Assembly (NCBI GenBank): GCA_037892935.1 | Contig: JAYXKI010000005.1 | Coordinates: forward strand, 682,001 to 746,000 | Direction of reading: 5' to 3' | From: Phlebopus portentosus | Lineage: Eukaryota > Basidiomycota > Agaricomycetes > Boletales > Boletinellaceae | DNA: 64,000 nucleotides | Part shown: piece after piece, positions 24,421-38,627 of the stretch | Layout of the letters: the number at the start of each line of letters is the position of its first letter | Position numbering within the stretch: the first letter of the stretch is position 1 | Program-made: the position numbers and the translations under genes | Notes under the pieces: model-generated | What the model saw: only the letters and a program-made list of their open reading frames with translations | Database searches by the model: none | Told to the model about the DNA's origin: nothing

Positions 24421-26625
24421 CTTCTCATCTAATGAAGTTTTCCGAACTCCCGACTTCTACGTGTTTCCACCTCTTCGCTTCCTAGATCATCGGTGCTTAA
24501 GAGAGTAAAAAGAGTCCATAATTGTCTCGGTGAGAAATTTGTAGATCGATAAGTGTGAACATTTTAATCAATGTTCTGGACTCTTGTGCTGCTGCCGCTG
24601 GATTTCTCGAATCTGAGTAATAAATAGTCCTATGGACCTACCCAGTGTACGGGCGACACTTCGTACTTCCGGGCCTCCTCGTTTCTTAGAAGCCCACGCA
24701 AAATCAACGCCGTCGGCATCACGATACGGTAAAATGCGGCATCGGACGTCAAAGTTTGCTATGCTTGCGCGCGAACGGAGGAAAAAATTTACGCTTGAAA
24801 AGAGATGGAGGCTCTGTTCGATATATGCATATACATACTTGGCAGCGACAAAAGGAAAACAAATCAAACGCTCGCTCAAAGTCCTATACTAGTGCTAAGA
24901 TGACGACATAGAAGTGAAGTGAAGACGCAGACGCATACGACGACGGAATTCGCCGTGGACAATGAACGTACCGAAAATGGGAAGTGCGCTGAAGGAGCCT
25001 GCAGATCTGGGAGAACTACTGTTCCGAGTCGGCATCGACTTCTAAGTATGCTTCTGAGAAAGAGCCAAAGCTAGTGATAGTGTTAGTGGCGCAAAGGACA
25101 AATCCCGAGTTCTTCCAGGTGTCATCCTTATCTGTAGAACAAAATAGGTTAAAAGAGAACATAGAGAACGGCGTCAAGTTGCGGAGCAAGAAGTGACCAA
25201 TGTATGTTTGTACTAATACTACCGCCGACGGAATCAAGAGGAGAGAAGAGGGAAGCAAGAGAAGGAGTGATAGACCCACTCATCCCCTTGCCCATGCCGG
25301 AGAACCAACTCAGTGGTATGAAAGATGTTTATACATACATTCTTGACCTCTTTTCCTTTTCATGTGTGCGTACGCAGGTGGAGCACGGTGCGGATGCAGT
25401 TTCACCTTCAATTAGTACGTTACAACACACAGATAGATTTGTCGGCATATGAAATCGACGGATGAAAATCACGTTCATGAAGCACCTATTATTGGCAGGG
25501 ATGAATCCGCTGAAAAAAAAAGGCCTCCCTTCCATCACCCGGGCGGACGCACTTGTCCCGGCGAATCGTGACGGTGGACAATTCTGCCTTGTAGGATTGT
25601 TGACAGGTACATATGGACTGAGCAATAAATCGTGGGCATTGTGACGGACTCGTGCAGTGCTGGCTATGCATGATGCAATGCGAGAAAGAAGATGATGGCA
25701 ATGCATGTGGTAACGAGCAGTTATGATGGCAGAAAAAGATTGTCCGTTCGAGTATCACCTACGCCTGGAGATAGATATTGACCGGAAGGCTTGGGACGGT
25801 TCTACCGAGCTACTCAGACTAGAAGAGCGGGAAGGTAAAGTTATATATCCCGCCGATTTCACCACAGGAAGCTTGTTTTGATTGGCGATGCACCTCGTGC
25901 TCTCAGGCGGCGATTCTCACGTGGAGCAGATCCTCTGCCGTCATTCCTGTTATATATTTTGATCTCAAACGGGACCACTTCTCTCGCATCGAGAAGTGAA
26001 GGGAGAAAACGAAGGGAAAGAACAGAGTGCACGCTTGCAATTACTGTAAGCACAAGCACATGAAGAGGGTGAGTGAAGGGGTAGGATTACCCCAAGTACG
26101 AGTGCTCATGTGAGCCATTGTCGAGAAAAGGAAAGGAATAGACCCAGGAGAGCTGAAAAAACGAGAGCGATCATGCGCTGATCTTTGCGGGCACCAATCA
26201 CTCTACGGCATTTTGCCCATTCCAGTTGATGTCTGTGGATGAACCAGCTATTCTCGCTCCCGTTTCCAAGAAGAAGGTTCTGCATGCTCGAACTGTATTG
26301 AGAGAATCAATTCCTGATTGAAGCATGCGACGGACTATCCCACTCCATTGGTACTGCCCTGTTGCTCTGATGTTCAGATCCGTTAAGCGCTTCCTCTTCT
26401 CTTCTTCGGCTGTTTCGAGAATTGAGATCATGAAGATGAGAGAACCACACTTTTTTATATGGACCGAAAGCAGATGCATGCGCCGCGCTAAGCGGTTGGG
26501 CGTCCCCTAATTCCTATCCACTGTCTCTTTGCCCTCGTTATCCTTCGTCGCCGTGTCTCGTCTCTGTGAACAGTGCACGTTTCTCCTCGACGTTGCGCGT
26601 AGAGTTGGGCTTCGGATGAAGAACA
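24421..26625. other. 2.2-kb stretch without a supportable gene
   Basis: Both strands have only short open frames with no recognisable domain, and no consistent exon chain could be built. There are several homopurine/homopyrimidine patches. The right part may be promoter and 5' leader for the DUF3712 gene. I see no repeat or transposon ends. Confidence 0.4.
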
Positions 26626-29600
26626 ATGGCTCGTGAAATGGACCAGTTTGAGCATTCACGAGTGAGCAGTGGCATCTTGCACGACGAAGCTACGGCTCCC
26701 CTCACAGGTGCGTTCATCTGTCTCCCTTTGCTCTTTTCCTTTCCCTTTTCCTTTTGGGATGCATGGATGCGTTCCTGACACGCGCATCGCCTCTGGTGGT
26801 CCCGCCTCAGCGCGATCGACGACGCGCCGTGTAAGCCTAAGCCAGAGCCAATGCGCCGCTCAACAGCCTATTTCCCCGCATCTTCTTCAAATTCGTTCCG
26901 TCGAACCACCTCCGCATTTCTACGCATTCGTCCTAGTCCCGTTATTCAGCACCCCCTCCGGTTATTCATCCTCTCTTTTGTTGAGAGGGGATGCTTGTTG
27001 AAAAAAAACGAAGAAAGCGAACCGGAGTTCACTGACATGTGTTTTTCTGTTTTTCTTTTTCTGGCTCGACTTACCGACGACATTTATCCAAATTTGGCAT
27101 GTATGACACGGCGCGACGGGGTATCCAGAGCACGCAGCTCCTCCGGGAATTACAGAAGAGGTACCGCAGCCGTCAGATACCCGGTTTCAAGAGGGTCCTT
27201 TCAGCGATGACCACGCTGTGCAGGAAAACGATGACGTAGGAGAGAAGGCGGCAGAAGACGCTGCCGCGGCAGGCGTGTTGACGAAAAGCAAGGAAGGAAA
27301 AGTACCTTTCTACAAAGTTCCTGGATGGTGGAAGACGCGACGCTGGTTAACTACCTGGGCTGTTCTCCTCGCACTTACGATTGCGTTGATATTCATCCTT
27401 CTATACCCCGTCCTTAAGGCGATTGCGCAGCTAATCGTCAACAGATCTGTCGTCAATGTTGACACAGCCGCTATCACGTCGCCGGGAAACAATTCGTGAG
27501 TTTGATTCTTTACGAATCAAATTATCGAAGCTAATTTCGCATAGCTTCATGCTTTCCATGCAGGGCATCGTGAGTTTCTCCACTCTCTTTTCGGATGAAA
27601 GAGTTATAAACGTTGTCGTTTAGGTTACTCATACAGGTATCTTCAGTGCAAAGATCACGTTTACGCGACCAGTAAACGCAAGTCGACCTTGAAAACTTTG
27701 CGTTTCCTCGTCAGTACTCACTTTCCTGCAGGTTACTTGGCTTGTAAATGATACGGAGATTCCCCTGGGTGTGATGGATCTCGGGCAATTACAAGCCAAG
27801 AATAAGCGCGCCCAGCTCAACCAAACGACGATGTTCAACATAACGGATGAAGCAGCCTTTGGGCGATTCACCGAGACGATGATCACTCAGCAGAATTTTA
27901 CGTGGCGCCTTCACAGCACCGGCCTCAAAGTGAGGGCTCTCGACTTCCCGACCGCGACGGGCCTCAACTTCGACAAGAGAGTTACGCTGAATGGGATCAA
28001 CAATTTCGACGGGAATGTCCTACTGAAGCAGTTTCAGTTACCGAGTGACGCGGAGGGTGGAGGGATCAACTTCGTGGCCGTAACGGAGTTGAATAATAGG
28101 AGGTACGTTGACCTCGGTTATAAGGAGAACCGACGCTGAGAGAAGGGATCCAGTCCGTTCAAAGTAGACTTGGGTACTGTCGTGTTTGACTTGTACTATA
28201 ACAATACCTTCCTTGGTTCCGGAACAGGCTTGAACAGTGCAATAGTCAGTAAACTAATTGTCTTTAAAAGAAGAATATGCACTAACTCATCGCAGCAACC
28301 TGGCCCTGTAGATATCACTCTCAACGGCGTCCTCATCAGACAGAACAACACGGACGACCTCGCATCGCTCTCATCGCTTTTCACAGCTTACCTGAATGGA
28401 GAGAGTTCGCCGGTCATAGCCGTAGGACAGTCGGCAGGACAGTCGGACGGCACGGTCATCTCTTGGTTAAGCGATGGCATAAAGGCGTTGCGGCTGAACG
28501 TACCGTTCAAGAATCCCGATCAGGATGGTCCCCTCGGTCCAATAAAGAGCATCACGATCGGGGACATGGCGCTGGCGTTCAGCGAAGAGACTCCGTGGTC
28601 ACCCGTAGCGAACACGAGAACGGTGCAGGCGTTTATGCGTAAGTATGAAGACCTTTCTCTCCTCGCTTATGCTGAGACGTGTATGCAGAGCTACCCTTTG
28701 GATTTGGTCTGTCGATAGGCGAGATAATGAACAGCTTCAATATCTCGCAGAATGGCAGTTCGATCGCAGGATTGTCGACGCCTCTCGGCGCGTCAACGTC
28801 GGACATCAGAGTCCTCAGTCCAACAGACACACAGGGCACGATCAACATCACTATCCAGGACATTGCTCTGTCAATCCCGGATGAACAACACAGTCTGTTT
28901 TCACAGTTCAGTGAGTACAAGTTTTTATGCGAGAGTTCGGGTTATAGAGCGTGAAATGATTGACATGTGTTTTTTCCTTTGTGTGACATGTGACTTGAAA
29001 GCCACCGATTTGACGCTTTCCACGTGAGTTTGTCACGTCGCGTCTTTATCACGCACAGGATTTTTTTTTTGACTGATTTATCCCTGTTTCAAATACAGAC
29101 GTTCTGCATTTCAACTGGTCGGAAATGCGCACGCCATCGCGAATCTGAGTGTTGGGCAGGTGACTCTAGATCCTATCAAGTTCAACGTTACGAGTGGATT
29201 AGATGGACTGGGAGGTCTTCAAAACGACGTGACTATTACTGAAGTCGACGTCGTTGGCGGCACGACCGACGGAGTTACATTAGCTATTAATGTGGCGATC
29301 TTCAACCCGTCGAACTTGAATCTGAGCACGGGCGATTTGAGTATGTGGTCTATGTGCCATTTCCTCTGGGAAAGTCGGAATACTCATCATAAACAATTGC
29401 AGCTCTGCAGTTGTTCAGGGATGGAGCATTAGTCGGCACGACGCTGCTGCCAAATCTGACGCTGGAGATGGGAGAAAACGTGCTTCAGTCTACGGGCAAC
29501 TTCGAGGTAGGTATATTATGCTTTTTCGGCTGAAGGGTCAATAATATTGACACTACATTAGGCAAATAACAGTCCCCAGGGTCTGCAGACGCTAAACGAG

Positions 29601-32600
29601 TTTGTTGGTGGACAAGGTAAGCTATTCGATCGCGCTTGTTCGACTACATCATGCTGACGGCTTTCTGAACTTTGCCAGATGTCGGCCTGCAAATAGGAGG
29701 ATACGATGGAAGCACGCGAATCGCTTCTCTTGCTCAAGCGTTTGGTGCACTTTCACTCAGCGCCACTCTTCCCGGGCTTCAATCGAGCTTGCTATCTTCC
29801 TCTGCTCTTCAAGGTTCGCTGTGCTTATTCTACACTTTTCTAAATCGTTTTAACACCTATTCCCTTCTGTAGTCCTGGAGACGACTGGCTGGGTGAATAG
29901 TACAGCACATGTTACGGTCGATCTCAACAACCCATTCAGCGCCGGACTGCAAATAACGAGAATATCGTCCTCCGTCAATTCGCATGGCGTTCTCGTCGGT
30001 ACGATTGATCAGGGTGTCACGTTCCCTGCTGATGGCAAGGCGACGACAACGAGCCCTGCGTTTGACCTGGAGATGAATCTCGATCCACCGACAATCTTTT
30101 CGTTAACAAGAAGGCTCGCGGTCACAGCAGGACTCGGAACTGATCAGCTTGATGGAATCGTCGCGCTGGGCGGATACAACTATGTCACGACGACTGACCA
30201 GGATGACCCGACAAAACGCTCCTTGGAAGCAGTGTCAGGCAGCATCGAGAAGCGCGTTCCGAATATTTACACGAACTTCAATTTGCCTGACTTCGTTCAA
30301 GCGGCTTTCAAAGAGCTGAGAGCAGACGTGAACCTGACCTCAGCTCTTACCATTGGTGGGCTACAAATTCTTAAGAGGTTGGAAACCTTATTGAGCGAAA
30401 TCATTTCTTTCAACAGGTGATTACGGCACAACGCTGGATTATGCTCAGACGTCCATTCCAGTCGTAGTCGACGAGAGCTTGAATCTGCTCCTTCCTTTCC
30501 TTGCACAACCGATAGTGCAGAAAATCGTGGATGGGTCCCTTCTTGGGTTTGCTCATCGTTCTCCTGGGAACGGCTTTCCTTGCTGACCACATCTATTTAG
30601 AATCTCGACAGTTACTATTACGAATCCTCAGCAAACATCTTTCGGTATGCGATGTCTCCCAAGTCTACGACGTTACTTCTAATCGGTATCTCACAGGCAC
30701 GAGACTTAATGGGAATATTACGAACGCCGGTCCTTGTAAGTGGATTATAAGGGCGTCTTGTATTAGAGCTCTCCTTGATGTCCGTTCTAGTCGACGCAAG
30801 AATCGCCTTCGGCTCGGGTCTAACTATCAGCTGGTCTGGAAAGCCCTTGGGTACGCTCAGCATGCCAGACGTCAGTCTCGCGGCGGACGAAGGCGCTCAA
30901 CTCGATCTCGAAGCCGATTTCTCTGTGGCGGATGTCGACCACTTGACTGAGTTCACGAAAGTATTGGTGACTGAAGAGAGTTTCCAATGGGACATTTCTG
31001 GGGAAAACCTCACAATTTCCGCCCTCGGTAATTACGCGAGGTAACTTCAGCGCTGTGCCTTCTACTGAATCTTGGATCGTAGGAATCGACGTTCCCGGGA
31101 TCAACTTGGCGACTAAGTCCGTAACGCTCCTTGGTATGAACGGACTGCAAGGCGGAGTCACGATCAATTCCTTCGATTTGCCTTCCGACGACGCTGCTGG
31201 GGGTATTCACATAACGCTGGATACTACAGTTCAGAATGTAAGAGCATTGTTCTCTGGACCAAGTAGCTTCCATACTGACGATATTGTTCAGCCTGCTCAG
31301 GTTGGCATTGAACTCAGCTCTATCGGATTCTTGAACTTCTTCCAGTCGTCATATCTCGGCCCAGCAGCCGCTGCAGATAGCTTCAGTTTGGAACCTCAGT
31401 CTTCCGTCGGTCTGCCTTTAGTCGGACGCCTCGTCCCTCAGAATGATTCTACGGGTCTATCCGACGTGTCTACTCTATTCAATCGCTTTATTCATGGAGA
31501 AGACAGCACCATCAGAGTCAATGGTGATAGCGCTGGCCCGAGCGACGTGACGTGGTTGAACGAAGGGATCAAGAGTTTACAGATTGAAACTTCGTTACCC
31601 AACCAGGGGCAGCTGGACATCATTACCGCTGTCACGATCAACCAGATGGAGCTCTTGTTTACTCAAGATACCGCATATGACCCTATCTCAGGTAGCAATG
31701 ATACGACTGCTGGATTCACTTTACCATTCAATTTTCCGGTTGACGTCACTGCGGTTGAACAGAACATCACCACGGGATTCCAGGGTCAATCGTTTGCTCA
31801 GCTCATCATTCCGAAGGGTCCTAGTACGACGGATGTCGAAGCACGCATTATTCATCTGACCTTCAATAACATTCCTTCGCCGTGTTCGGGGACAAGCACA
31901 GCGTGTTCCAGCAGTTCCTCGCCTCGACGACGACGAGCGAAACCCAGACATTCTCTCTTCAAGGAGTAGCAAATACGGATGCTCAGACAGCTATTGGACT
32001 GCTGTCATTGACAGACATCGAATTTAACGTTGATACGTCAATTGCTGGTCTCCAGGGCCTGAATGCAAGACCTGCAACGGTGTCCAATCTTGACGTAAAC
32101 CATGGATTCTCTGACTTCCTGCTGATCAAGGTGTCGACTGAGCTCTTCAACCCAAGGTTCGTACATATAAACAAACTGACGGTCAATACAGATACTAATC
32201 AAGTTCCATTCTCAGTAATTTGACTATCGGAACGGGTGATGTGAGCTTCGATCTCCAGTTCCAGTGAGTATTGCGAGGGCATGCATTTCGTGCGTGACAG
32301 TTGCTGAAGCACAAACAGGGATGCGACAATCGGCGATGCTATCGTTGTAAGTGCATTGTCGCTTGGGATGCTTTATCGGTCTGATCTTTGCTTAGAGCAA
32401 CATGATTATAGTTCCAGAAAGTTCAAATTATTCCACAGGTTCGTTTTCGCTCAAAGATCCGAGATCATGTTTATGCTCAATGAACGTCTCAGATGTCCAC
32501 TATTCCCCTCAAGGCGGCGCCGTCCCGATCGGACAACAAATGCTGGAGAACTATTTACAGGGTATCGACTCAGACGTTGCCATCCAGGGAACCACGAACG

Positions 32601-35600
32601 CCACCCCTATCGATTCTTTGAAGCCAGCTCTTTCGCAGATCAGACTGGATCCTGTCGCGATCCCTGCTCTCCACCAGAACTTGATCACCGGCGCGTCACT
32701 TACGTTCCCGACCGATATTGTCCAGACAGGAATCGCATCAACCTCTTTCACGTTGTCCAATCCGTTTACGGCCAGCATTAACATTCTACGGGTTGCTGCG
32801 AGAGCGACGTACCAGGATATTGTCCTGGGAGAGATCGATAACGTGGATCTGTCGTTCCATGCAGATGGGCATAGCAATGCCACTTCGGAGACTTTACCTT
32901 TCGATTTCAACCTGAATCCTGTCGATATCATCAACCTCCTGCTCACGCGCTCGCAGCAAACTGGCGTTGATCTCGGCCCATTACCTGATCTCTTCCAGAT
33001 CGTCCTAGACAATCCGGATGCGACGACAAATGTTTGTTCTTCTCACCTTTCTTAGTGTATATCTGCTAATTCCTGTGCTTTATAGATCACGACGACCGTT
33101 GATACAGATGGATCAGACTGCAATAGGTATTTCCACTTTTCCCAAGCTATCTATTAGAGGCGCTCATTGCAACTCAGTGGAAACCAGTTCGACGTCAATA
33201 GCGCCATCATAAATACACTTCAGGGCCTCCCTATTACTCTTGCAGTAGACAGCTCGAACAGGCTAGACGATTGTAAGTAAGATAATGGTTTGCTTGTTTG
33301 CCCTGATTAAGTATAATATTTTGTAGACGCTACGGATCTTTCTTTCAACCAGTCAAATGTTCTAGCACAGGTATGTCTCCTTTGACCTAGGTTCCGCACG
33401 TACAGTGTACTCACTTCAGCACAGATAGATGATACGGCTCTTTACCTTATTGGAGCCGTTGCGCCCCCAATCGTGCAATCTCTCGTCGATCAAGCTTCTC
33501 TCTCTTTTAATCAGGCAAATATCACGTAAGTTATTGGAAAATATTGTAATTCAGATAGCGCTCTGACCGATTGTCCTAGTAATCTGTCGAATGAAGGATT
33601 TGATCTCGCCTACAAGGTTCTTTGACTGGAACTGGCCCACTTGACGCAGAGATCACCTTCGTGGAGCCTGTAGTGTGAGTGATGTTAAGTACTGTCTAAA
33701 GACGATGGGTCCTCATTAGTTTCCAGCGTGACTTGGAATGGTCAAGACATTGCCACCATTTCGCTTCCGCCAGGTCGGTTGAGTTGCAAGTCGCGTTCCC
33801 TGGAGTCATGCTGAATGGACATTATAGTCTGCGCCGCGGCTAATGATGGTGTTCCGGATTATGCGCCGAACGGACATTTGTCCATCACGGATCAGGATGG
33901 GTAAGTCATTTCCAGCAATTCTGATTCTGTCGCTGATTTTTGCTCGCATCAACCTAGTTTCACGTCATTTGCGACGTTCTTGCTCCATAACGAGGAGTTC
34001 ACATGGACGATTTCTACGGACAGTCTTCGAGTCAATGCCCTTGGTACTATATTCGATAAGGTGCATCTGCAGAAAGATATCACGCTGAAGGGATTCAATA
34101 ATCTGCCTGGAGTAACGATCAGCAACTTCCAACTCCCAAGCGATGATTCGGCAGGTGGTATTCACATCGAGACCGATTCAACGATTCCTTCTCCGTCTCG
34201 TGAGTTGACGCAATGCACTTTCCTTAAACTTCACTAACTCGTATCTAGAACTGGGCATCGACTTGGGCACGGTGACGTTTAATTCATTCTTCCAGGATAC
34301 CTTTGTGGGACCCTTGACTGCCGATAGCCTGGCTCTTCCGCCCGAGTCGACGGTAACTGAGCACTTGACTGGACGTATAGTTCCTCAATCCGGCTCGGAC
34401 CTCGAGAACATCGGAACATTGTTCTCGAACTATTTGGCCGGTGAGAATCAGACTTTAAGTGTCGTGGGTGATTCCGTGCGCCCGTCCGGGTCCGACGAGG
34501 TAACTTGGTTGAGTACGGCCTTCAAAACTTTGACTTTATCCATCATTCTTCCCGGACAACAATTCACGGTGAGATATAAGCAATGCTTACTTGTGATCTT
34601 GTTTTGATACTCAAATCTGTCTAGATCATTGAATCCATCACCATCCACGACCTTGAGGTGGAAATGACGAGCCAGGAACAGGCCTTTGCACCCCTTACAA
34701 GCTCGCGAAATACGCTTGCGACATACAGGAATCCATTCGGATTCTCGTTGCAAGTCATTGCTTCGGGACAAAACATCACTCTTACGGGCACAGGCGGAAC
34801 TGGATTTGCTACGGTAAGTCAGCAGCTATCTGGACGTTGTCTGGGTCCTATGCTAACGCTCATATGTAGCTCAACCTTCCACAAGTTCCTGCCGACGGAG
34901 GAGTCTCAACGGGTAACCTTGCCGATCTCGAGCTGTCCTTCACAGACCAGCCTTTGACTGCGACAAATGATGGTGCCTTTGAATCGTTCTTCGCGTCCGT
35001 AACGAATGATCAATCCGTGGACTTCGGTCTTGAAGGCACTGCGGACATCGTCGCAAGGACTTCAATCGGAGATGTTCCTATTTCCGGCATCCCGTTCGAC
35101 GTGGATTCGAGTCTAAGCGGCATAAACTCATTTGGAGGCACTGCATCACTCAGCAATGTCAGCATTGCTGGAAGCGGTGGTGACGGTGGAAACCAATTCA
35201 TCGTATCACCTTTAACGACGACTCTGGACAACCCATCCAATATCTCGCTGCTTACTAATGACATTGCACTTCCAGTTATATTCGACGGCGTAAGGGTAAG
35301 GCTTTTCATGTCTTTCTGTTCCTCGGGATGATTAATGACGTTGCTGTAAAAGCTCGGCCGCGCAGCGATTGATGTAAGTCATTCTCTATTCTCTTCCGTC
35401 CAAGGTGATCTGACTAGTCTCATCACAGACATTCGATCTCGTTCCAGGCAGTAATGATATAGCGACCGAGTTCCATTATCAGCCGGATGACGCTAATGAT
35501 ACGACTGCTCAGGTACGAAGTGTCTGTGACTCTTGACATGAGACTGCTAACTTCGTGTACAGTCTTTCGTCACCCGCTTCGTAACGAGTGATGATCAGCT

Positions 35601-36416
35601 CGATCTGACGATTCAAGGCGATGGCGACAGCTCGCCTTATGACTCTTTAGACCAAGCACTCGAGGGTGTCAGACTTTCTACGAGCTTGACGGGCCTAAAT
35701 CATCCGAACCTCATCTCGCACATTAATGTCTTCATTTCCATTGCAACGCTTTTCACGTGAGTTGTCCACCGTTTCAAGAATCCATGTATAATATTTTGAC
35801 CCATCTTCATTAGGAACTTGGTGGAAGTCAACTTTGATATCGATAACCCTCTGGATGCAGACCTGGACATCCGGATGGTTCAATCAGATGCTAGTGTCAA
35901 CGGTGAAATCTTCGCCCACTTCAACCAGCATTTCGACAACTTCGTCGTACCTGCGCATGGGACGGCAAATAGTGGTACATTCGGCAATGTCCTCCTCACA
36001 AAGGGAGCGCTGGCGTCTCTTGCAATTATCCCCTAGGATACCTGGATATCGCTGCAGCGCAGACCGTTCAAATAGGAGTAGGCGGCTACGAGCTTCCTTG
36101 GATGAAGATTGATCAGCCGGGTGTTCCGACGACATATAGCCTGTCACTGTCCCTCGGAGAGATGCAAGCGGCAGCGGAGAGTATCAGCGCCTCAAGTGCG
36201 GGCTTATTAAGTACCACTGCTACATCCAACTCGACTTCGAGCACAGTCGAAGCGTCCACTACGGGGGATTCGGATAACCCAGTCTCGTCGATAGCGAGCG
36301 AGGCGTCATCTGTTGTCGCTTCCTTAATTTCATCACCCGACGAAGCTGACGATTCGCCGTCACCGACGTCAACATCGTCAGAACCCACTTCCAGTCCGGA
36401 CGATGCTCAGCCATGA
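26626..36416 (+). CDS. Giant DUF3712 / Tag1-like vacuolar membrane protein with three tandem lumenal modules
   Basis: The proposed first exon, 26626-26707 (MAREMDQFEHSRVSSG), splices in phase over a 421-base intron to 27129. The start is tentative. A short cytosolic region (VPFYKVPGWWKTRRW) precedes one membrane helix (WAVLLALTIALIFILLYPVL). Then come three large beta-rich modules of about 700-1,000 residues, each opening with a FTxxGxVxxTGxxxAxITF-type repeat. The modules span about 27480-30540, 30600-33530 and 33580-36040. Recurrent blocks include LPSDxxxGGI and VTWL. About 35 short introns are needed; 31028-31082 is one I verified. Yeast Tag1, of this family, is a vacuolar membrane protein that helps terminate autophagy; its lumenal domains resemble LEA-2. 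The tail is Ser/Thr/Asp-rich. A missing C near 36033 and an extra T near 36414 appear to break the frame; restoring the latter moves the stop to about 36531. Confidence 0.8.
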
Positions 36417-36968
36417 AGATGCCGAGCCGTCGTCGACTGAGGTAAGCCTATCATAATCGGAGAGGTGAAGACTTGCACTTACGCATGATCGTAATCTAAA
36501 AAAGGCACCAGCTTCAACTTCCGCTTCATGATTGACCGTGGATTTGACTTTGACTTATGCTTAATTTTCTTATTTCTGCGCCGCCGCACGTTTGTCAGAT
36601 GATGACAGAAACCTGTATCACTATGTACTGTGCCCATTCTTCGTCACTCCTGCAGATGCTCCCTTTTCTTGGCACGTTTTAGTAAACGAATACGTTACGC
36701 TTTTTCTTCTTCGTATCATACCCTTTTACTTCGATGGACCTTTCGACGAAGTCAAAAAATACAGTAATGCGCGTGTATAGGACAATTGGTGGCGCTTTGT
36801 TGTCTAAGTATCATCATGCTTTTTCTTCAGTACAAGTACACGGCAAGAGACTCTGACTGGCCACATAGTTCGTTTGTTGTTCGTCTGTGTTAGATTCAAT
36901 ATGAAGAACGAGACACATCGACGAGGGATACTCCAATGCTCTTAAAGCTGCAAGAGTAGCAGTTCATT
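36417..36968. other. Convergent intergenic region
   Basis: This holds the 3' regions of the DUF3712 gene and QRI7. A small in-frame exon ending at about 36531 (AEPSSTE/APASTSAS) may be the true C-terminus of the DUF3712 protein. Nothing else is recognised. Confidence 0.45.
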
Positions 36969-38627
36969 TCATGGCACATCGAGCTCTTCGATACTCCATT
37001 TTGGCTTGGACTCGATTGAATAATCATCTGTGTCTTCGGCAAGGAAGCGATGCATAGATGCCCAGGCGATCATTGCTGCATTGTCTAAATCGAGGCGTTA
37101 ATTGACGATAATCGATGTCAGTGCAAGAGAAAGCACACCTGTACAAAGAGACGGCGGCGGAAAGAGAAGCGAAAGCTCTTCACCTGGGAAGTTCTCCGAG
37201 AGGCATGCTCGTAACCTGAGCAATAAGAGCTATAAGAATTGCATCAATCTTTTCTCAATCAAAAGGAACGTACCGCTCGCGGAAGAACATGTTACTTGCA
37301 ACGCCACCACTCACTACGACGTGCTTCACCGGTACTCTCTTATTCGACAATTGCTTTGAATCGTGAGCAGAAGAGGAAGCTCCTGCCGTGCGGAGGATAG
37401 ACTCTCGGTTGTCAGCGCACCAGCGCAGCGCGAGTACGATCTTCTCTTCCAACTGTGTGGCGGCCGCTGTCTGGAATGCTCGAGCGATGGCTAGGCGATG
37501 AGGGTCCGACAGGGACCGTGACAACCGATCCTTCTCCTCTCCTTCCAAGGTAGAACTATCCGAAGGTGCCGTGACCGTCTCATGCTCGGCGATGTACTTA
37601 TTCACAGCACTATGCATCCCGGAGAACGAGAACCTCAACTCGTTCCTAAAGGGCACTTTAAGTCGCTCCACATGCGGTACATCTTCCTCTTTCACATCCT
37701 CTACACCCTCTCGACAGAACGTCTCCAGCGCAGCACCCGGCGCTCGTCCCCTCCACTCTATTCGCAGCTCACGTGCGACTTTGTCGATCGCGCGTCCGAC
37801 AGCTTCATCTACCGTCGTAGCTAGGATTTTGAACTTCCCGAGTGAAAGAGCGAGGAGGAGCAGAGTGTGCCCGCCTGAGATTAAGAGCGTTAAGAAAGGG
37901 AAGGTCGGCGTTTCGGAAGGAGTAGTGGAGGTTAAGATGGATGTTAAGGCATGAGCTTGCTTTACTTATATCAGCATACATATCACAATAGAAAGAAAGA
38001 GACACTAGCTCACCATATGGTGCGCACCGACAAGCGGTTTCTTCAACGCCGAAGCGAGCGTCTTCGCGGCATTCGCGCACACGCTCAGACAACCCGCCAT
38101 ACCCGGTCCTCTAGTAAATGCGACTCCGTCAATTTGCGACATGTCGAGCTTTGCTTCGTCAAGAGCTCTCCGGACTGCTATAGGCTAGTAAAATGTTTCG
38201 TAATTTGTTACTTGTAAGTCGGATGGGGAACTCAGTTGAGGAGGACGTACCATCTTTCGTTGATGCTCATGTATAGCAACATAGGGAGCTATCCCTCCGT
38301 ACTCTTCAATCCTTTTAATGAAGAGAGAATCAGTCGTATTTTTCTGCGTAAAACCGGAAAAAGAACGAACTTGGCAGATTGGTTAAGCACGATATTCGAC
38401 AAGATTTCTCGTTCGGAAGTCACAACCGCCGCACACGTATCATCCGCAGACGATTCGAGCGCCAGCACCGTGAAGTCGCGTCTCGTCCACCTCCTCAATC
38501 CAGCTCTACTCCGTCCCAAGGAAACCCTTCTGTTCAAAAACGCAGATACATTTTGTCGAAGAAGGGAACGACGGGCAGCGGACAACATCGATTTCACCTT
38601 CACCAGAATATCCTGCACGTGCCTCAT
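36969..38627 (-). CDS. QRI7: Mitochondrial tRNA N6-threonylcarbamoyladenosine synthase subunit Qri7 (Kae1/TsaD family)
   Basis: The start ATG is at 38627 and the stop at 36969-36971, with about six introns. The first 50 residues are Arg/Ser-rich without acidic residues until LALESSADDT, as expected of a mitochondrial presequence. The ASKHA-fold signatures are present: ESSADDTCAAVV, the metal-binding HHMQAH (HxxxH), LISGGHTLLL, DEAVGRAIDKVAR, FSFSGMHSAV and VVSGGVASNMFFRE. The last two exons give ENFPGEELSLLFPPPSLCTD and DNAAMIAWASMHRF. Qri7 transfers the threonylcarbamoyl group to A37 of ANN-decoding tRNAs in mitochondria, working without the KEOPS partners of cytosolic Kae1. The presequence separates it from Kae1. 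Length is about 450 residues, normal for the family. Confidence 0.92.

Noticed and set aside
24632..24892. 86-residue basic rightward frame
   Set aside because: Isolated, no family, and no adjoining exons; not distinguishable from chance.
31015..31060. Apparent +1 frameshift in the DUF3712 gene
   Set aside because: A normal 55-base GT-AG intron at 31028-31082 restores the frame (SALG/IDVPGINLATK).
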